Below, in pieces: positions 1 to 6,734 of a stretch of 9,011 nucleotides of DNA. Under the pieces are notes generated by a model. It was given only the letters and a program-made list of their open reading frames with translations. It was not told the DNA's origin and did not search any database. The stretch is taken from positions 1 through 9,011 of the forward strand of contig JALQUJ010000198.1 of the NCBI GenBank assembly GCA_023263825.1, written 5' to 3'. How positions within the stretch are numbered: the stretch's first letter is position 1; each line of letters opens with the position of its first letter. Origin of the DNA: Porticoccus sp. GTDB taxonomy: Bacteria; Pseudomonadota; Gammaproteobacteria; Pseudomonadales; Porticoccaceae. A program made the position numbers and the translations under genes.

Positions 1-594
1 AACCCACAGTAACAACAATGCAGCACCGAGAGGATGTTCAATTATTAATGATTTAAATTGTTCACCAATAAGTTCTAATAAACCACTTTGCTCAACTCCT
101 CCAATAAGAATAAATAGCGAAATAAAAAACATAAGCAAAGGGGTTTCAATATGACTTGTCACACTGTCCAAATCTACTTTCCGTGACAAAAAAACCAATA
201 TAGTTAATGCCGTTGCAGCCACCATCTAGGGCTCCCAACCCAACTGCTGGTGATAGATAAATAGCACAATCATTAACCCCATCACCAACAAGGATTTTTG
301 CCAGAGGCGTTTATTTTTCTAACGAGCCTTGGATTCAAATTCGAGTGTGTGCTTATTGGACAATTCTTTTGGAAATAAATATTTCATTGCAAACAATATA
401 GTAAGCCAAGCAATCGTTACTGGCGGGCCCATGTGAATAAAAAACGTATTGAAGTCAATCCCAGCTGAAGAGCCAATCATTAGTTTGGGAGGATCTCCCA
501 CCAGTGTCGCGACACCTCCAGTATCCAACAACAGTGCAGCCGCCAACAAATATTGATATAGAGTATCGGTCAAATTAATCGACTTATTCGACAT
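1..594 (-). pseudogene. Decayed ArsB/NhaD/SLC13-type ion permease (5' part missing, two in-frame stops)
   Basis: Reading the minus strand from an ATG at 594 gives membrane-protein sequence with the ion-transporter superfamily signature DTGGVATLVGDPPKLMIG, close to the NxGGTATLIGDPPN motif of ArsB, NhaD, YbiR and SLC13-type permeases. In intact members this motif follows roughly 120-150 residues of N-terminal helices. Here only about 23 residues precede it, and the AI-2E transporter gene begins its end just upstream, so the N-terminal part is absent. The frame is broken by TAG at 319-321 and again by TAG at 226-228. Recognisable permease sequence continues in the same frame after each stop (for example MFFISLFILIGGVEQSGLLE, typical of the second half of the family) and runs off the left edge. 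The truncation plus two stops points to a dead gene. The original substrate (Na+/H+, arsenite or a dicarboxylate) cannot be told. Confidence 0.75.
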
Positions 595-601
595 GGTAAT
601 C

Positions 602-1717
602 TTATTCTGTATTTTCTTGCCCGGATAACTCAGATAGCGGCATTTCTTCTTTAGCCCTATCATCAATTTTACCCATAGGGTGATCACCCGCACCCAACAT
701 CACACCAATCCAACGTGTGTCATCATCATTTTCAAGGGCAATTTTCACCATAATTGTCAGTGGTATTGAGAGCAACATTCCCACGGGTCCTAGCACCCAG
801 CCCCAGAAAACCAAGGATAAAAAGACGACTAATGGTGACAGGTTCAGCCCTTTTCCCATCCAACGAGGTTCTAGAATGTTACCCACGACAACATTCACCA
901 CAACATAACCAATTGCCACTAATCCCGCAGGAAACGGTCCAAGCTGAATCAATGCCAGCAATACAGCTGGCACAGCAGCAATAATAGAACCAACGGTAGG
1001 AATAAAATTAAGTAAAAAGGCGATGAGTCCCCACATAATTGGATAGTCCACACCCAGTATCCACAACCAGACAATAACCAAGATACCCGTCAGTAAGCTA
1101 AGCAATGATTTAATGCCCAAATAACTATGAACACTTTCAGCAAAGCGTGCTAGCCCTTCATTGGTATTATCTTTAACACTGGGGGCACCGTGATGCCTGG
1201 CAGCTTGTAATTTTTCACTAAAGCCCACCTCTTCTGCCAGAATAAAAACTACGGTCAATAAGATCATAAACGCATTGGTCATGACATTACCGAATGAAGC
1301 CAAGGTATTACCTGCCAACTGCATTACTGCACCCGGATCAAAGCTTTGCTTCATTTGTTCCATATCAAGAGCCACGCCCTGATCACTTAACCAATGCAGT
1401 AATCCGCCGCTCACTTCTTGAAGCCTTACCTGATATTCAGGTAGGTTCTGGCGAAAATCGACGATGGATGCTCCCACCAAAATTCCAATCAGCCAACCAA
1501 CCAATACCACCAAACTGATAATCAAACAGATAGCCAAACCATTGGGTACTTTTTGTTTTTTCAGCCAAGCCAGCAAAGGGGAAAAGATTAGTGCGATAAA
1601 AACCGAGAGTAAAAAAGGTACCAACATGGTTTCTGCTGTTTTAATACCTGCAACAACGATAACGAATGATGCAGCGACAAGAAGTCCTCGAGCCATCGGT
1701 GAATATTCCTTACTCAT
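602..1717 (-). CDS. AI-2E family transporter (PerM/TqsA/YdiK-like membrane protein)
   Basis: A 371-residue polytopic inner-membrane protein, full length for the family. Hydrophobic segments lie near residues 10-25, 31-51, 59-85, 140-163 and several between 200 and 328. A soluble stretch sits at about 86-135, the usual extramembrane domain. Family hallmarks are NFIPTVGSIIAAVPA (237-251) and the C-terminal GLNLSPLVVFLSLVFWGW region (290-307) followed by GPVGMLLSIPL (310-320). Known members include E. coli TqsA, linked to autoinducer-2 export, and other paralogues linked to ion or organic solute efflux, so the substrate here is not assignable. The ATG overlaps the stop of the upstream 116-residue gene (ATGA), and GGGAGA at 1724-1729 is a suitable ribosome binding site, so the two are probably translationally coupled. 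The C-terminal tail (331-371) is acidic and polar. It ends in TAA seven bases before the permease remnant. Confidence 0.9.
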   Translation of the reverse strand: MSKEYSPMARGLLVAASFVIVVAGIKTAETMLVPFLLSVFIALIFSPLLAWLKKQKVPNGLAICLIISLVVLVGWLIGILVGASIVDFRQNLPEYQVRLQEVSGGLLHWLSDQGVALDMEQMKQSFDPGAVMQLAGNTLASFGNVMTNAFMILLTVVFILAEEVGFSEKLQAARHHGAPSVKDNTNEGLARFAESVHSYLGIKSLLSLLTGILVIVWLWILGVDYPIMWGLIAFLLNFIPTVGSIIAAVPAVLLALIQLGPFPAGLVAIGYVVVNVVVGNILEPRWMGKGLNLSPLVVFLSLVFWGWVLGPVGMLLSIPLTIMVKIALENDDDTRWIGVMLGAGDHPMGKIDDRAKEEMPLSELSGQENTE

Positions 1718-2064
1718 TTAGCTTCTCCCGTTAATTCTGCCAATAGGTTTTTCACTTCCTCGATTCCTTTTTCGGTTAACAAGTGTTTAGGCTTGATTGA
1801 ACCGGAACCACCAATATATTCACGTTCACTGATTTCACTACAACGCATACGAATACTTTCAAGTTCATCATTATGTCTGATTGGAACCCCTAGAAACACC
1901 TCCCAATCATTGTCAGTTGCTTTGCCTTCTACAACTAAGTTCAATAGTGCAACAATATTACTTTTTTCCAATCGATAAACTGGGGGGGAAATTTTAATAA
2001 AGAAGATGATGGCAAATAAGACAAATAGAAATGTGAGAAAAAGAGTAAGAAGGAAATTCATCAT
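1714..2064 (-). CDS. Small membrane-anchored protein of unknown function
   Basis: A 116-residue protein that I do not recognise with confidence. Residues 3-24 form one strongly hydrophobic helix. The remaining 90 residues are soluble and well-formed, with a WEVFLGVPIRHNDELESIR segment and an ESIRMRCSEISEREYIG stretch that look like a compact conserved domain rather than random sequence. The tail LLTEKGIEEVKNLLAEL looks like an amphipathic helix. Topology is probably N-out with a cytoplasmic domain. Two adjacent ATG codons (2064 and 2061) could start it; AGAGG at 2076-2080 is a modest ribosome binding site. A TAG sits immediately before the first ATG. Its stop overlaps the start of the AI-2E transporter by four bases, which suggests the two proteins are made together and may work together. 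A run of seven C on the coding strand encodes the SPPV junction just after the helix. Confidence 0.8.
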   Translation of the reverse strand: MMNFLLTLFLTFLFVLFAIIFFIKISPPVYRLEKSNIVALLNLVVEGKATDNDWEVFLGVPIRHNDELESIRMRCSEISEREYIGGSGSIKPKHLLTEKGIEEVKNLLAELTGEAK

Positions 2065-2088
2065 CTAGCTGCCAGCCTCTATGCTACG

Positions 2089-2148
2089 AACCAATGCACT
2101 GATAACCAACGTACTGAGAACCAAAGTGCTAATGATCAAAATACTAGT
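2089..2148. repeat. 15-bp imperfect tandem repeat, four units
   Basis: Four contiguous 15-bp units (2089-2103, 2104-2118, 2119-2133, 2134-2148) share a plus-strand pattern near AACCAANGNACTGAT. The first three begin AACCAA; the fourth begins GATCAA. The array fills most of the 79-bp gap between the HAMP gene and the 116-residue gene and overlaps the last codons of the HAMP gene. The period is five codons. On the minus strand one frame stays open through the array and reads the repeated pentads STLVL, STLVI, SALVR. Confidence 0.6.
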
Positions 2149-2614
2149 AATTACTGAAAATTAAAGTTTCTCGGCTATCAGTACTCTCTGCATCCTGTTG
2201 CTCTAACTTTCGAGCCAAATCACTAACTTCAAGCAAATGACCCTGTAACTCCTCTATACACTGATTGATTGCCACAGCTTCTACCTGAAATGCATCTTTA
2301 CGGCGTAACCGCACTCTAGCGGTTAAGTCACCTTCCGCTAATTTTTCCATTTGTCGGACCATGACATAAACAGGTCCCGCAATTTTATGGCTAGCAAATA
2401 AACAACCCAACCAAACACCACCGATTAACACCAACTCCAGGCAAGCAATTAATATCGTGTTGCCAGTACTTAGGGAAAAACCTTGGGAACCCGGCAGACA
2501 TGCCAAAATAATCAAAAAAGCATTAACGAGTACTACCGTTGCCGTTACCGTCAGCAATGCATATTGGTACTGAAATTGGCTATTAATAACAACCGTGCTT
2601 CGACGATTATCCAT
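2144..2614 (-). CDS. Two-helix membrane protein with a stand-alone HAMP domain
   Basis: A 156-residue protein with two transmembrane helices (about 18-40 and 52-74) separated by a short loop, then a HAMP domain (about 75-130). The HAMP start is the SHKIAGPVY motif (75-83) followed by the EKLAEGDL segment (90-97), typical of HAMP linkers. A short coiled-coil-like tail (120-141) and a polar end follow. No kinase, methyl-accepting or cyclase output domain is present before the TAG at 2144-2146. HAMP modules normally relay signals between a sensor and an output domain, so this protein may act as a partner or scaffold for another protein; that is inference. Similar short 2TM-HAMP proteins are often annotated as chemotaxis receptors although they lack the signalling hairpin. 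The ATG at 2614 is preceded by a purine-rich TAGGGGA, with tight spacing. It is the first gene of the left-hand minus-strand cluster. Confidence 0.85.
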   Translation of the reverse strand: MDNRRSTVVINSQFQYQYALLTVTATVVLVNAFLIILACLPGSQGFSLSTGNTILIACLELVLIGGVWLGCLFASHKIAGPVYVMVRQMEKLAEGDLTARVRLRRKDAFQVEAVAINQCIEELQGHLLEVSDLARKLEQQDAESTDSRETLIFSNY

Positions 2615-2706
2615 TCCCCTACCCCTAACCTAGAAACTTAAACCAACCCTAGACTATTACAGCCACTTTAGTGGGGCAATATTTAATCGTAGTATGCTTG
2701 GAGTTA

Positions 2707-2755
2707 GAACCCTAAAGGCTTGTTTTTTTACAAACAATAGACATCGATAGGGTTC
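2707..2755. other. Inverted repeat between prfC and the HAMP gene
   Basis: GAACCCTA (2707-2714) and TAGGGTTC (2748-2755) form a perfect 8-bp inverted repeat. Inside the 33-base loop is a second, AT-rich pair, TTGTTT (2720-2725) and AAACAA (2732-2737). It lies 31 bp past the prfC stop and could fold in the prfC 3' end. Neither strand has a run of U directly after the outer stem, so it is not a canonical Rho-independent terminator. It could be a processing or Rho-associated structure, or an operator for the HAMP operon. Confidence 0.45.
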
Positions 2756-2785
2756 ATTAAATAAGAATGGATTAAAGTACTGGAA

Positions 2786-4372
2786 TTACAGTTCCCTAGT
2801 CGACCTAAATTCAAGATCCGGGTAACGCTCTTCAGTCAATGATAGATTCACTCGAGTAGAAGCCAGGTAAGTTAAGTGTCCACCCCCATCAAGGGCAATA
2901 CCATCGGGAACCTTGCGTTTCAACTCATCGATTTTTTTGTCATTATCAGACTCAATCCATCGAGCGGTGTAAACATTCACCGGTTCATAAACTGCCTCCA
3001 CACCGTATTCATCCTTAAGGCGATAAGCCACCACATCAAACTGTAGTTGTCCTACTGCACCAACGATAATGTCATTGTTATTAAGTGGGAAAAATACCTG
3101 GGTACTACCTTCTTCAGATAGCTGTTGAATTCCTTTTTGTAGCTGCTTCATCTTCATCGGATCGCGCAATCGAATGCGTCGAAACAGTTCCGGAGCAAAG
3201 TGAGGAATACCAGTATATTTTAGGGCTTCACCCTCTGTGAAAGTATCACCAATCTGAATAGTGCCATGGTTATGTAAACCAATAATATCGCCAGCTAACG
3301 CCTCCTCCACAGTGACTCGTTCTCCCGCCTTGAAACCCACAGCATCAGCAATGCGCACGTCCTTACCCTGACGAACATGCTTCATCTTCATACCTTTGGT
3401 GTACTTACCGGAGCAAACCCGCATAAAAGCAATCCGATCCCGATGTTTTGGATCCATATTGGCCTGAATTTTGAAAACAAAACCGGAGAAGGGTTCTTCC
3501 GTCGCAGTAACCTCTCTATCAGTCGCTATACGGGGCTGGGGTGGTGGAGCCCACTCCACAAAGTGATCCAGCATTTCCCGAATACCAAAATTTGATAAAG
3601 CCGTACCAAAAAATACTGGAGTCAGTTGGCCAGCAAGGAACAACTCCATATCAAATTCATTAGTAGCACCGCGAACTAACTCAATCTCTTCCCGTATATC
3701 GTCAACGTAATAACCCAACAACTCTGTGGCTTCATCAGAATCCAATCCCTTAATCTGGATATCTTCAGGAATAGTATGACCCTGCCCCTGCTTGAATACA
3801 TGGATGGTATCGGTATAAAGATTGTAAACACCCTTAAATTCCTTACCCATACCAATGGGCCAGTTAATAGGTGCACCTGAAATTTTCAATACATCTTCAA
3901 TTTCATCAAGCAGCTCAACAGGATCACGAATATCCCGATCCATTTTATTGACGAAAGAAACGATGGGTGTGTCTCTCAAGCGACAAACATCCATCAATTT
4001 AATGGTACGAGCCTCCACACCCTTGGCACCATCAATCACCATCAAAGCCGAGTCCACCGCCGTCAAAGTGCGGTAGGTATCTTCAGAAAAATCCTCGTGG
4101 CCAGGAGTATCAAGGAGATTGACCATACGATCTTTATAGGGGAACTGCATCACTGAGGAAGTCACCGAAATTCCCCGCTCCTTCTCCATCTGCATCCAGT
4201 CCGAGGTGGCATGACGGTCACTTTTCTTGCCTTTAACTGTACCTGCCACCTGAATCAAGTTGCCGTACAACAACAGCTTTTCAGTGATCGTAGTTTTACC
4301 CGCGTCGGGGTGCGAAATAATTGCAAACGTGCGCCGCTTGTTGATTTCATTGATAAAACTGGCATCAGCCAT
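2786..4372 (-). CDS. prfC: Peptide chain release factor 3 (RF3)
   Basis: A 528-residue translational GTPase, essentially the length of E. coli RF3. It binds the ribosome after peptide release and uses GTP hydrolysis to eject the class I release factors RF1 or RF2. The GTP-binding motifs are all present: G1 SHPDAGKTT (20-28), the switch I region RGISVTSS (66-73), G3 DTPGHEDF (88-95) and G4 NKMD (142-145). Domain II begins near residue 280 with the EPFSGFVFKIQANMDPKHRD stretch, and the C-terminal part includes the RF3-typical VGAVGQLQFDV segment. Nothing is missing and no frameshift is seen. The ATG at 4372 is preceded by AGGA with about 9 bases of spacing. It is transcribed alone from its own promoter, divergently from the TonB-dependent receptor gene, and ends in TAA. 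Confidence 0.98.
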   Translation of the reverse strand: MADASFINEINKRRTFAIISHPDAGKTTITEKLLLYGNLIQVAGTVKGKKSDRHATSDWMQMEKERGISVTSSVMQFPYKDRMVNLLDTPGHEDFSEDTYRTLTAVDSALMVIDGAKGVEARTIKLMDVCRLRDTPIVSFVNKMDRDIRDPVELLDEIEDVLKISGAPINWPIGMGKEFKGVYNLYTDTIHVFKQGQGHTIPEDIQIKGLDSDEATELLGYYVDDIREEIELVRGATNEFDMELFLAGQLTPVFFGTALSNFGIREMLDHFVEWAPPPQPRIATDREVTATEEPFSGFVFKIQANMDPKHRDRIAFMRVCSGKYTKGMKMKHVRQGKDVRIADAVGFKAGERVTVEEALAGDIIGLHNHGTIQIGDTFTEGEALKYTGIPHFAPELFRRIRLRDPMKMKQLQKGIQQLSEEGSTQVFFPLNNNDIIVGAVGQLQFDVVAYRLKDEYGVEAVYEPVNVYTARWIESDNDKKIDELKRKVPDGIALDGGGHLTYLASTRVNLSLTEERYPDLEFRSTREL

Positions 4373-4433
4373 ACTTTTTGTTCCTGAGCTACTGTCAATA
4401 CTGCGTTGAGGCTAACGCGGTAAAAAGACGGCC

Positions 4434-4463
4434 ATTATACAGGCAGCGCTCAATCTATTTCAG
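4434..4463 (-). promoter_or_regulatory. Sigma70-type promoter of prfC
   Basis: On the minus strand a perfect -10 TATAAT (4434-4439) is preceded, with an 18-bp spacer, by CTGAAA (4458-4463), which matches 4 of 6 positions of the -35 consensus. Transcription would start near 4427, giving a leader of about 55 bases before the prfC ATG. Confidence 0.6.
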
Positions 4464-4525
4464 TAGTGATCGATTACTCCATCACCTCCTACCAATATTT
4501 GATAATTCATCCCTGAAATCGGGGT

Positions 4526-4540
4526 GCGACATTTTGTCAC
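4526..4540 (+). promoter_or_regulatory. Putative RegA/RegR/PrrA binding box upstream of the receptor-regBA operon
   Basis: GCGACATTTTGTCAC is an inverted repeat GCGAC-N5-GTCAC. The published RegR box of Bradyrhizobium, as I recall it, is GNG(A/G)C(A/G)TTNNGNCGC; this site agrees at all fixed positions except one (A for G near the 3' end). The extended form, 4524-4541, keeps outer TG/CA pairs. Its centre lies about 43 bp upstream of the start expected from the -10 candidate at 4564-4569, the position of an activator overlapping the -35. The RegA-type regulator is encoded 3.5 kb downstream in the same apparent operon. Binding is predicted, not shown. Confidence 0.5.
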
Positions 4541-4563
4541 ATCCCATAAAGTCTCTTTGAGCG

Positions 4564-4569
4564 TACAAT
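4564..4569 (+). promoter_or_regulatory. Candidate -10 element of the receptor-regBA operon
   Basis: TACAAT matches 5 of 6 bases of the -10 consensus and lies 37 bp before the GTG start of the receptor gene. The expected -35 position (4541-4546, ATCCCA) is poor, which would fit a promoter needing an activator at the inverted repeat just upstream. Leader RNA would be about 30 bases. Confidence 0.35.
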
Positions 4570-4606
4570 CGCGCCATTCAAATTAACTGCTCTAGAGACC
4601 CATTTC

Positions 4607-6691
4607 GTGAACAAAAAAACTACTGCTTTTATCTCTCTACTTCTGTGTGCCACCACCCCTTATATTTATGCTGATCACAGCGATATGGAAGAAGTAAATA
4701 TTACTGGCATTCAAACAAATCCCTCTATGTCACTGGAAATATCTCCCAACAATGAACCTGTAGTTGATTCTGCATCACTATTGAAAAAAGTGCCTGGTGC
4801 CAACATTAATAGTAATGGTGCTGTTACAGGAATTGCCCAGTACAGAGGGCTATATGGCGATCGGGTCAGCATCAATATTGATCATGCTCCCTCGCTGACC
4901 GGCGGCCCAAACTCCATGGATACACCACTGTCCTATACCCCTCCCATGCTCCTCAAATCTCTTAATGTCCACAGAGGCATTGCTCCTGTGAGCGCTGCTC
5001 AAGAAAGTTTAGGTGGACATATAACGGCTAATTTAGATCGAGGCCAATTTTCTAGTGGCAATGAAACAGAGTTTAGCGGTGGAGTTTCAAGCCGATTTAA
5101 TAGCACCAGTGATGGCTTCAGCAATGCTTTAAAATCAGTCTTAGCCAACGATACCCACAAACTATCAGTACTTGCCAGCCACGATGAAGGTGACCAAACA
5201 CATTTTGACAGCAATGATGAAATTGGTGGCACTCAATACCGTCGCAGTCGCTATGACATTAGCTATGGCTGGAAAAATGATGATACCGTTATTGAAATCT
5301 TCGGTGGACAGCTAGATACCCGAGATACCGGAACCCCAGCCCTACCTATGGACATTAACTATATTGATAGTGATATGGTCGGTGTAAATTTAACTAAGAG
5401 TTTTGATGACGTTGTGCTGTCAGGCAATTTGTCCTACAACCACGTAGACCACCTGATGGATAATTTCTCGCAACGCCCTAACTCGATGCCTACCATGTTC
5501 CGTCAAACCAACGCTACGGCACATAACACAGCCTGGTCATTTGAAGTCAAGTTTCCCCTGGCCATAGGATCATCAGATGGTTTCCTCTCTATTGGTACCG
5601 ATGGCAACGAAACTATCCATACCGCTACCATCACTAACCCAAACAACGCCATGTTTGAAGTGAAAAACTTCGAAGAGGTTGAGCGTGATAGCTACGGTAT
5701 GTTTACTGAATGGGAAGGAAATATCGGTAACTGGAAAGTTGAAACTGGCATTCGCTACACCCGTGTCAGCATGGACAGCGGCGATGTATCTGCCTCAGGA
5801 ATGATGGGTATGATGGGCCTAAACGCCGGCATTCTCGCTTCTAGTTTTAACAGTGGTGACCTCGATGAGGATTATCACAACGTTGACCTGGTACTGAATG
5901 CCAGCCGTGAACTCAACGCTAACACCACTTTGAACCTGGGACTTGGTCGCAAAAACCGCGCACCGTCCTATCAAGAACGTTACCTCTGGTTACCGATGCC
6001 CGCTACAGGTGGCTTAGCCGATGGTCGAAGCTATACCGGCAACCTGGATATAGATAAAGAAACAGCCTACGAAGTCACTGTCGGTATCGATTGGATTTCT
6101 AAAAATGCTTGGGCTAACCCACAACTATTTTATCGCTATATCGACGATTACATCCAAGGTGTTCCCAGCACGAACATGGTTGCCAATATGTTCAGCACCA
6201 TGATGAGCGGCAACTCTGCGCTGATGTTCGATAACATCGATGCTGAAATGTACGGTGCAGACCTCGGCTATGGCTATAAGCTATCCGACCACTTCAGCAT
6301 CGAAGGTACATTAAGCTATGTACGAGGTAAACGTGATGACGAAGATGACAACCTCTATCGTGTTGCTCCGTTAAATAATCGCCTAGCATTAGTTTATGTT
6401 GGCCACGAAACAGAACTGAAAATTGAATCTGTTCTCTATGCCAAACAATCAAAAGTTTCTTCCTTTAACGATGAAGAAAAAACCTCAGGCTACGGCATTA
6501 TCAACTTGTTAGGAAACCATAAAATAAACCAGCAATTGACTGTATCTGCCGGTGTAGAAAACCTGTTTGATCATAAGTATCAAGATCATTTAGCGGGCTA
6601 TAACCGCAATAGTGACAGTGATGTTGCTGTCGGTGACCGTTTGCCTGGGGCAGGAAGAAACCTTTACGTATCATTTGCATACAATTGGTAA
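4607..6691 (+). CDS. TonB-dependent outer-membrane receptor, methionine-rich (possible metal receptor)
   Basis: A 694-residue TonB-dependent receptor, usual length for the class. Residues 1-22 are a signal peptide (NKK, hydrophobic core, cleavage after YIYA). The mature start holds a TonB-box-like EEVNITG (28-34). The plug domain spans about 45-145 (LLKKVPGANI, YRGLYGDRVSI, RGIAPVSA, ESLGGHITANL), and the rest is a beta barrel ending GRNLYVSFAYNW with a terminal aromatic. Methionines, about 24 in all, cluster at 284-297, 399-403 (MMGMM) and 524-540 (five Met), with histidines in several predicted loops. Met clusters occur in copper receptors such as OprC and NosA, so copper is a reasonable guess, but the substrate is unproven. 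The start is GTG at 4607 with a weak TAGAGA (4593-4598). It lies 43 bp before the redox sensor kinase with no terminator between, so co-transcription is likely. Confidence 0.9.
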   Translation: MNKKTTAFISLLLCATTPYIYADHSDMEEVNITGIQTNPSMSLEISPNNEPVVDSASLLKKVPGANINSNGAVTGIAQYRGLYGDRVSINIDHAPSLTGGPNSMDTPLSYTPPMLLKSLNVHRGIAPVSAAQESLGGHITANLDRGQFSSGNETEFSGGVSSRFNSTSDGFSNALKSVLANDTHKLSVLASHDEGDQTHFDSNDEIGGTQYRRSRYDISYGWKNDDTVIEIFGGQLDTRDTGTPALPMDINYIDSDMVGVNLTKSFDDVVLSGNLSYNHVDHLMDNFSQRPNSMPTMFRQTNATAHNTAWSFEVKFPLAIGSSDGFLSIGTDGNETIHTATITNPNNAMFEVKNFEEVERDSYGMFTEWEGNIGNWKVETGIRYTRVSMDSGDVSASGMMGMMGLNAGILASSFNSGDLDEDYHNVDLVLNASRELNANTTLNLGLGRKNRAPSYQERYLWLPMPATGGLADGRSYTGNLDIDKETAYEVTVGIDWISKNAWANPQLFYRYIDDYIQGVPSTNMVANMFSTMMSGNSALMFDNIDAEMYGADLGYGYKLSDHFSIEGTLSYVRGKRDDEDDNLYRVAPLNNRLALVYVGHETELKIESVLYAKQSKVSSFNDEEKTSGYGIINLLGNHKINQQLTVSAGVENLFDHKYQDHLAGYNRNSDSDVAVGDRLPGAGRNLYVSFAYNW

Positions 6692-6734
6692 CTAACAACA
6701 GAAAGAACCCAGGCTGATCTGATAATATGACCTT

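Noticed and set aside
226..321. UAG recoding (readthrough) in the permease, since both interrupting codons are TAG
   Set aside because: The same reading frame also lacks its N-terminal part, and TAG ends the HAMP gene normally in this window (a second TAG follows four codons later). Decay is simpler.
504..515. Perfect 12-bp palindrome GTGTCGCGACAC
   Set aside because: It lies inside the conserved glycine-rich motif of the permease remnant, where codon choice alone explains it, and not near a promoter.
2663..2674. Palindrome CCACTTTAGTGG upstream of the HAMP gene as an operator or terminator
   Set aside because: It is short, with a two-base loop and no U tract, and no convincing -10/-35 pair could be placed around it.
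4498..4519. Possible Fur box (TTTGATAATTCAT) upstream of the receptor
   Set aside because: Only the left half resembles GATAAT; the right half does not complete the inverted repeat.
4378..4560. 60-codon open frame on the plus strand in the prfC-receptor gap
   Set aside because: No ribosome binding site, no recognisable protein character, and it runs across the prfC promoter and the RegA-like box; chance frame.
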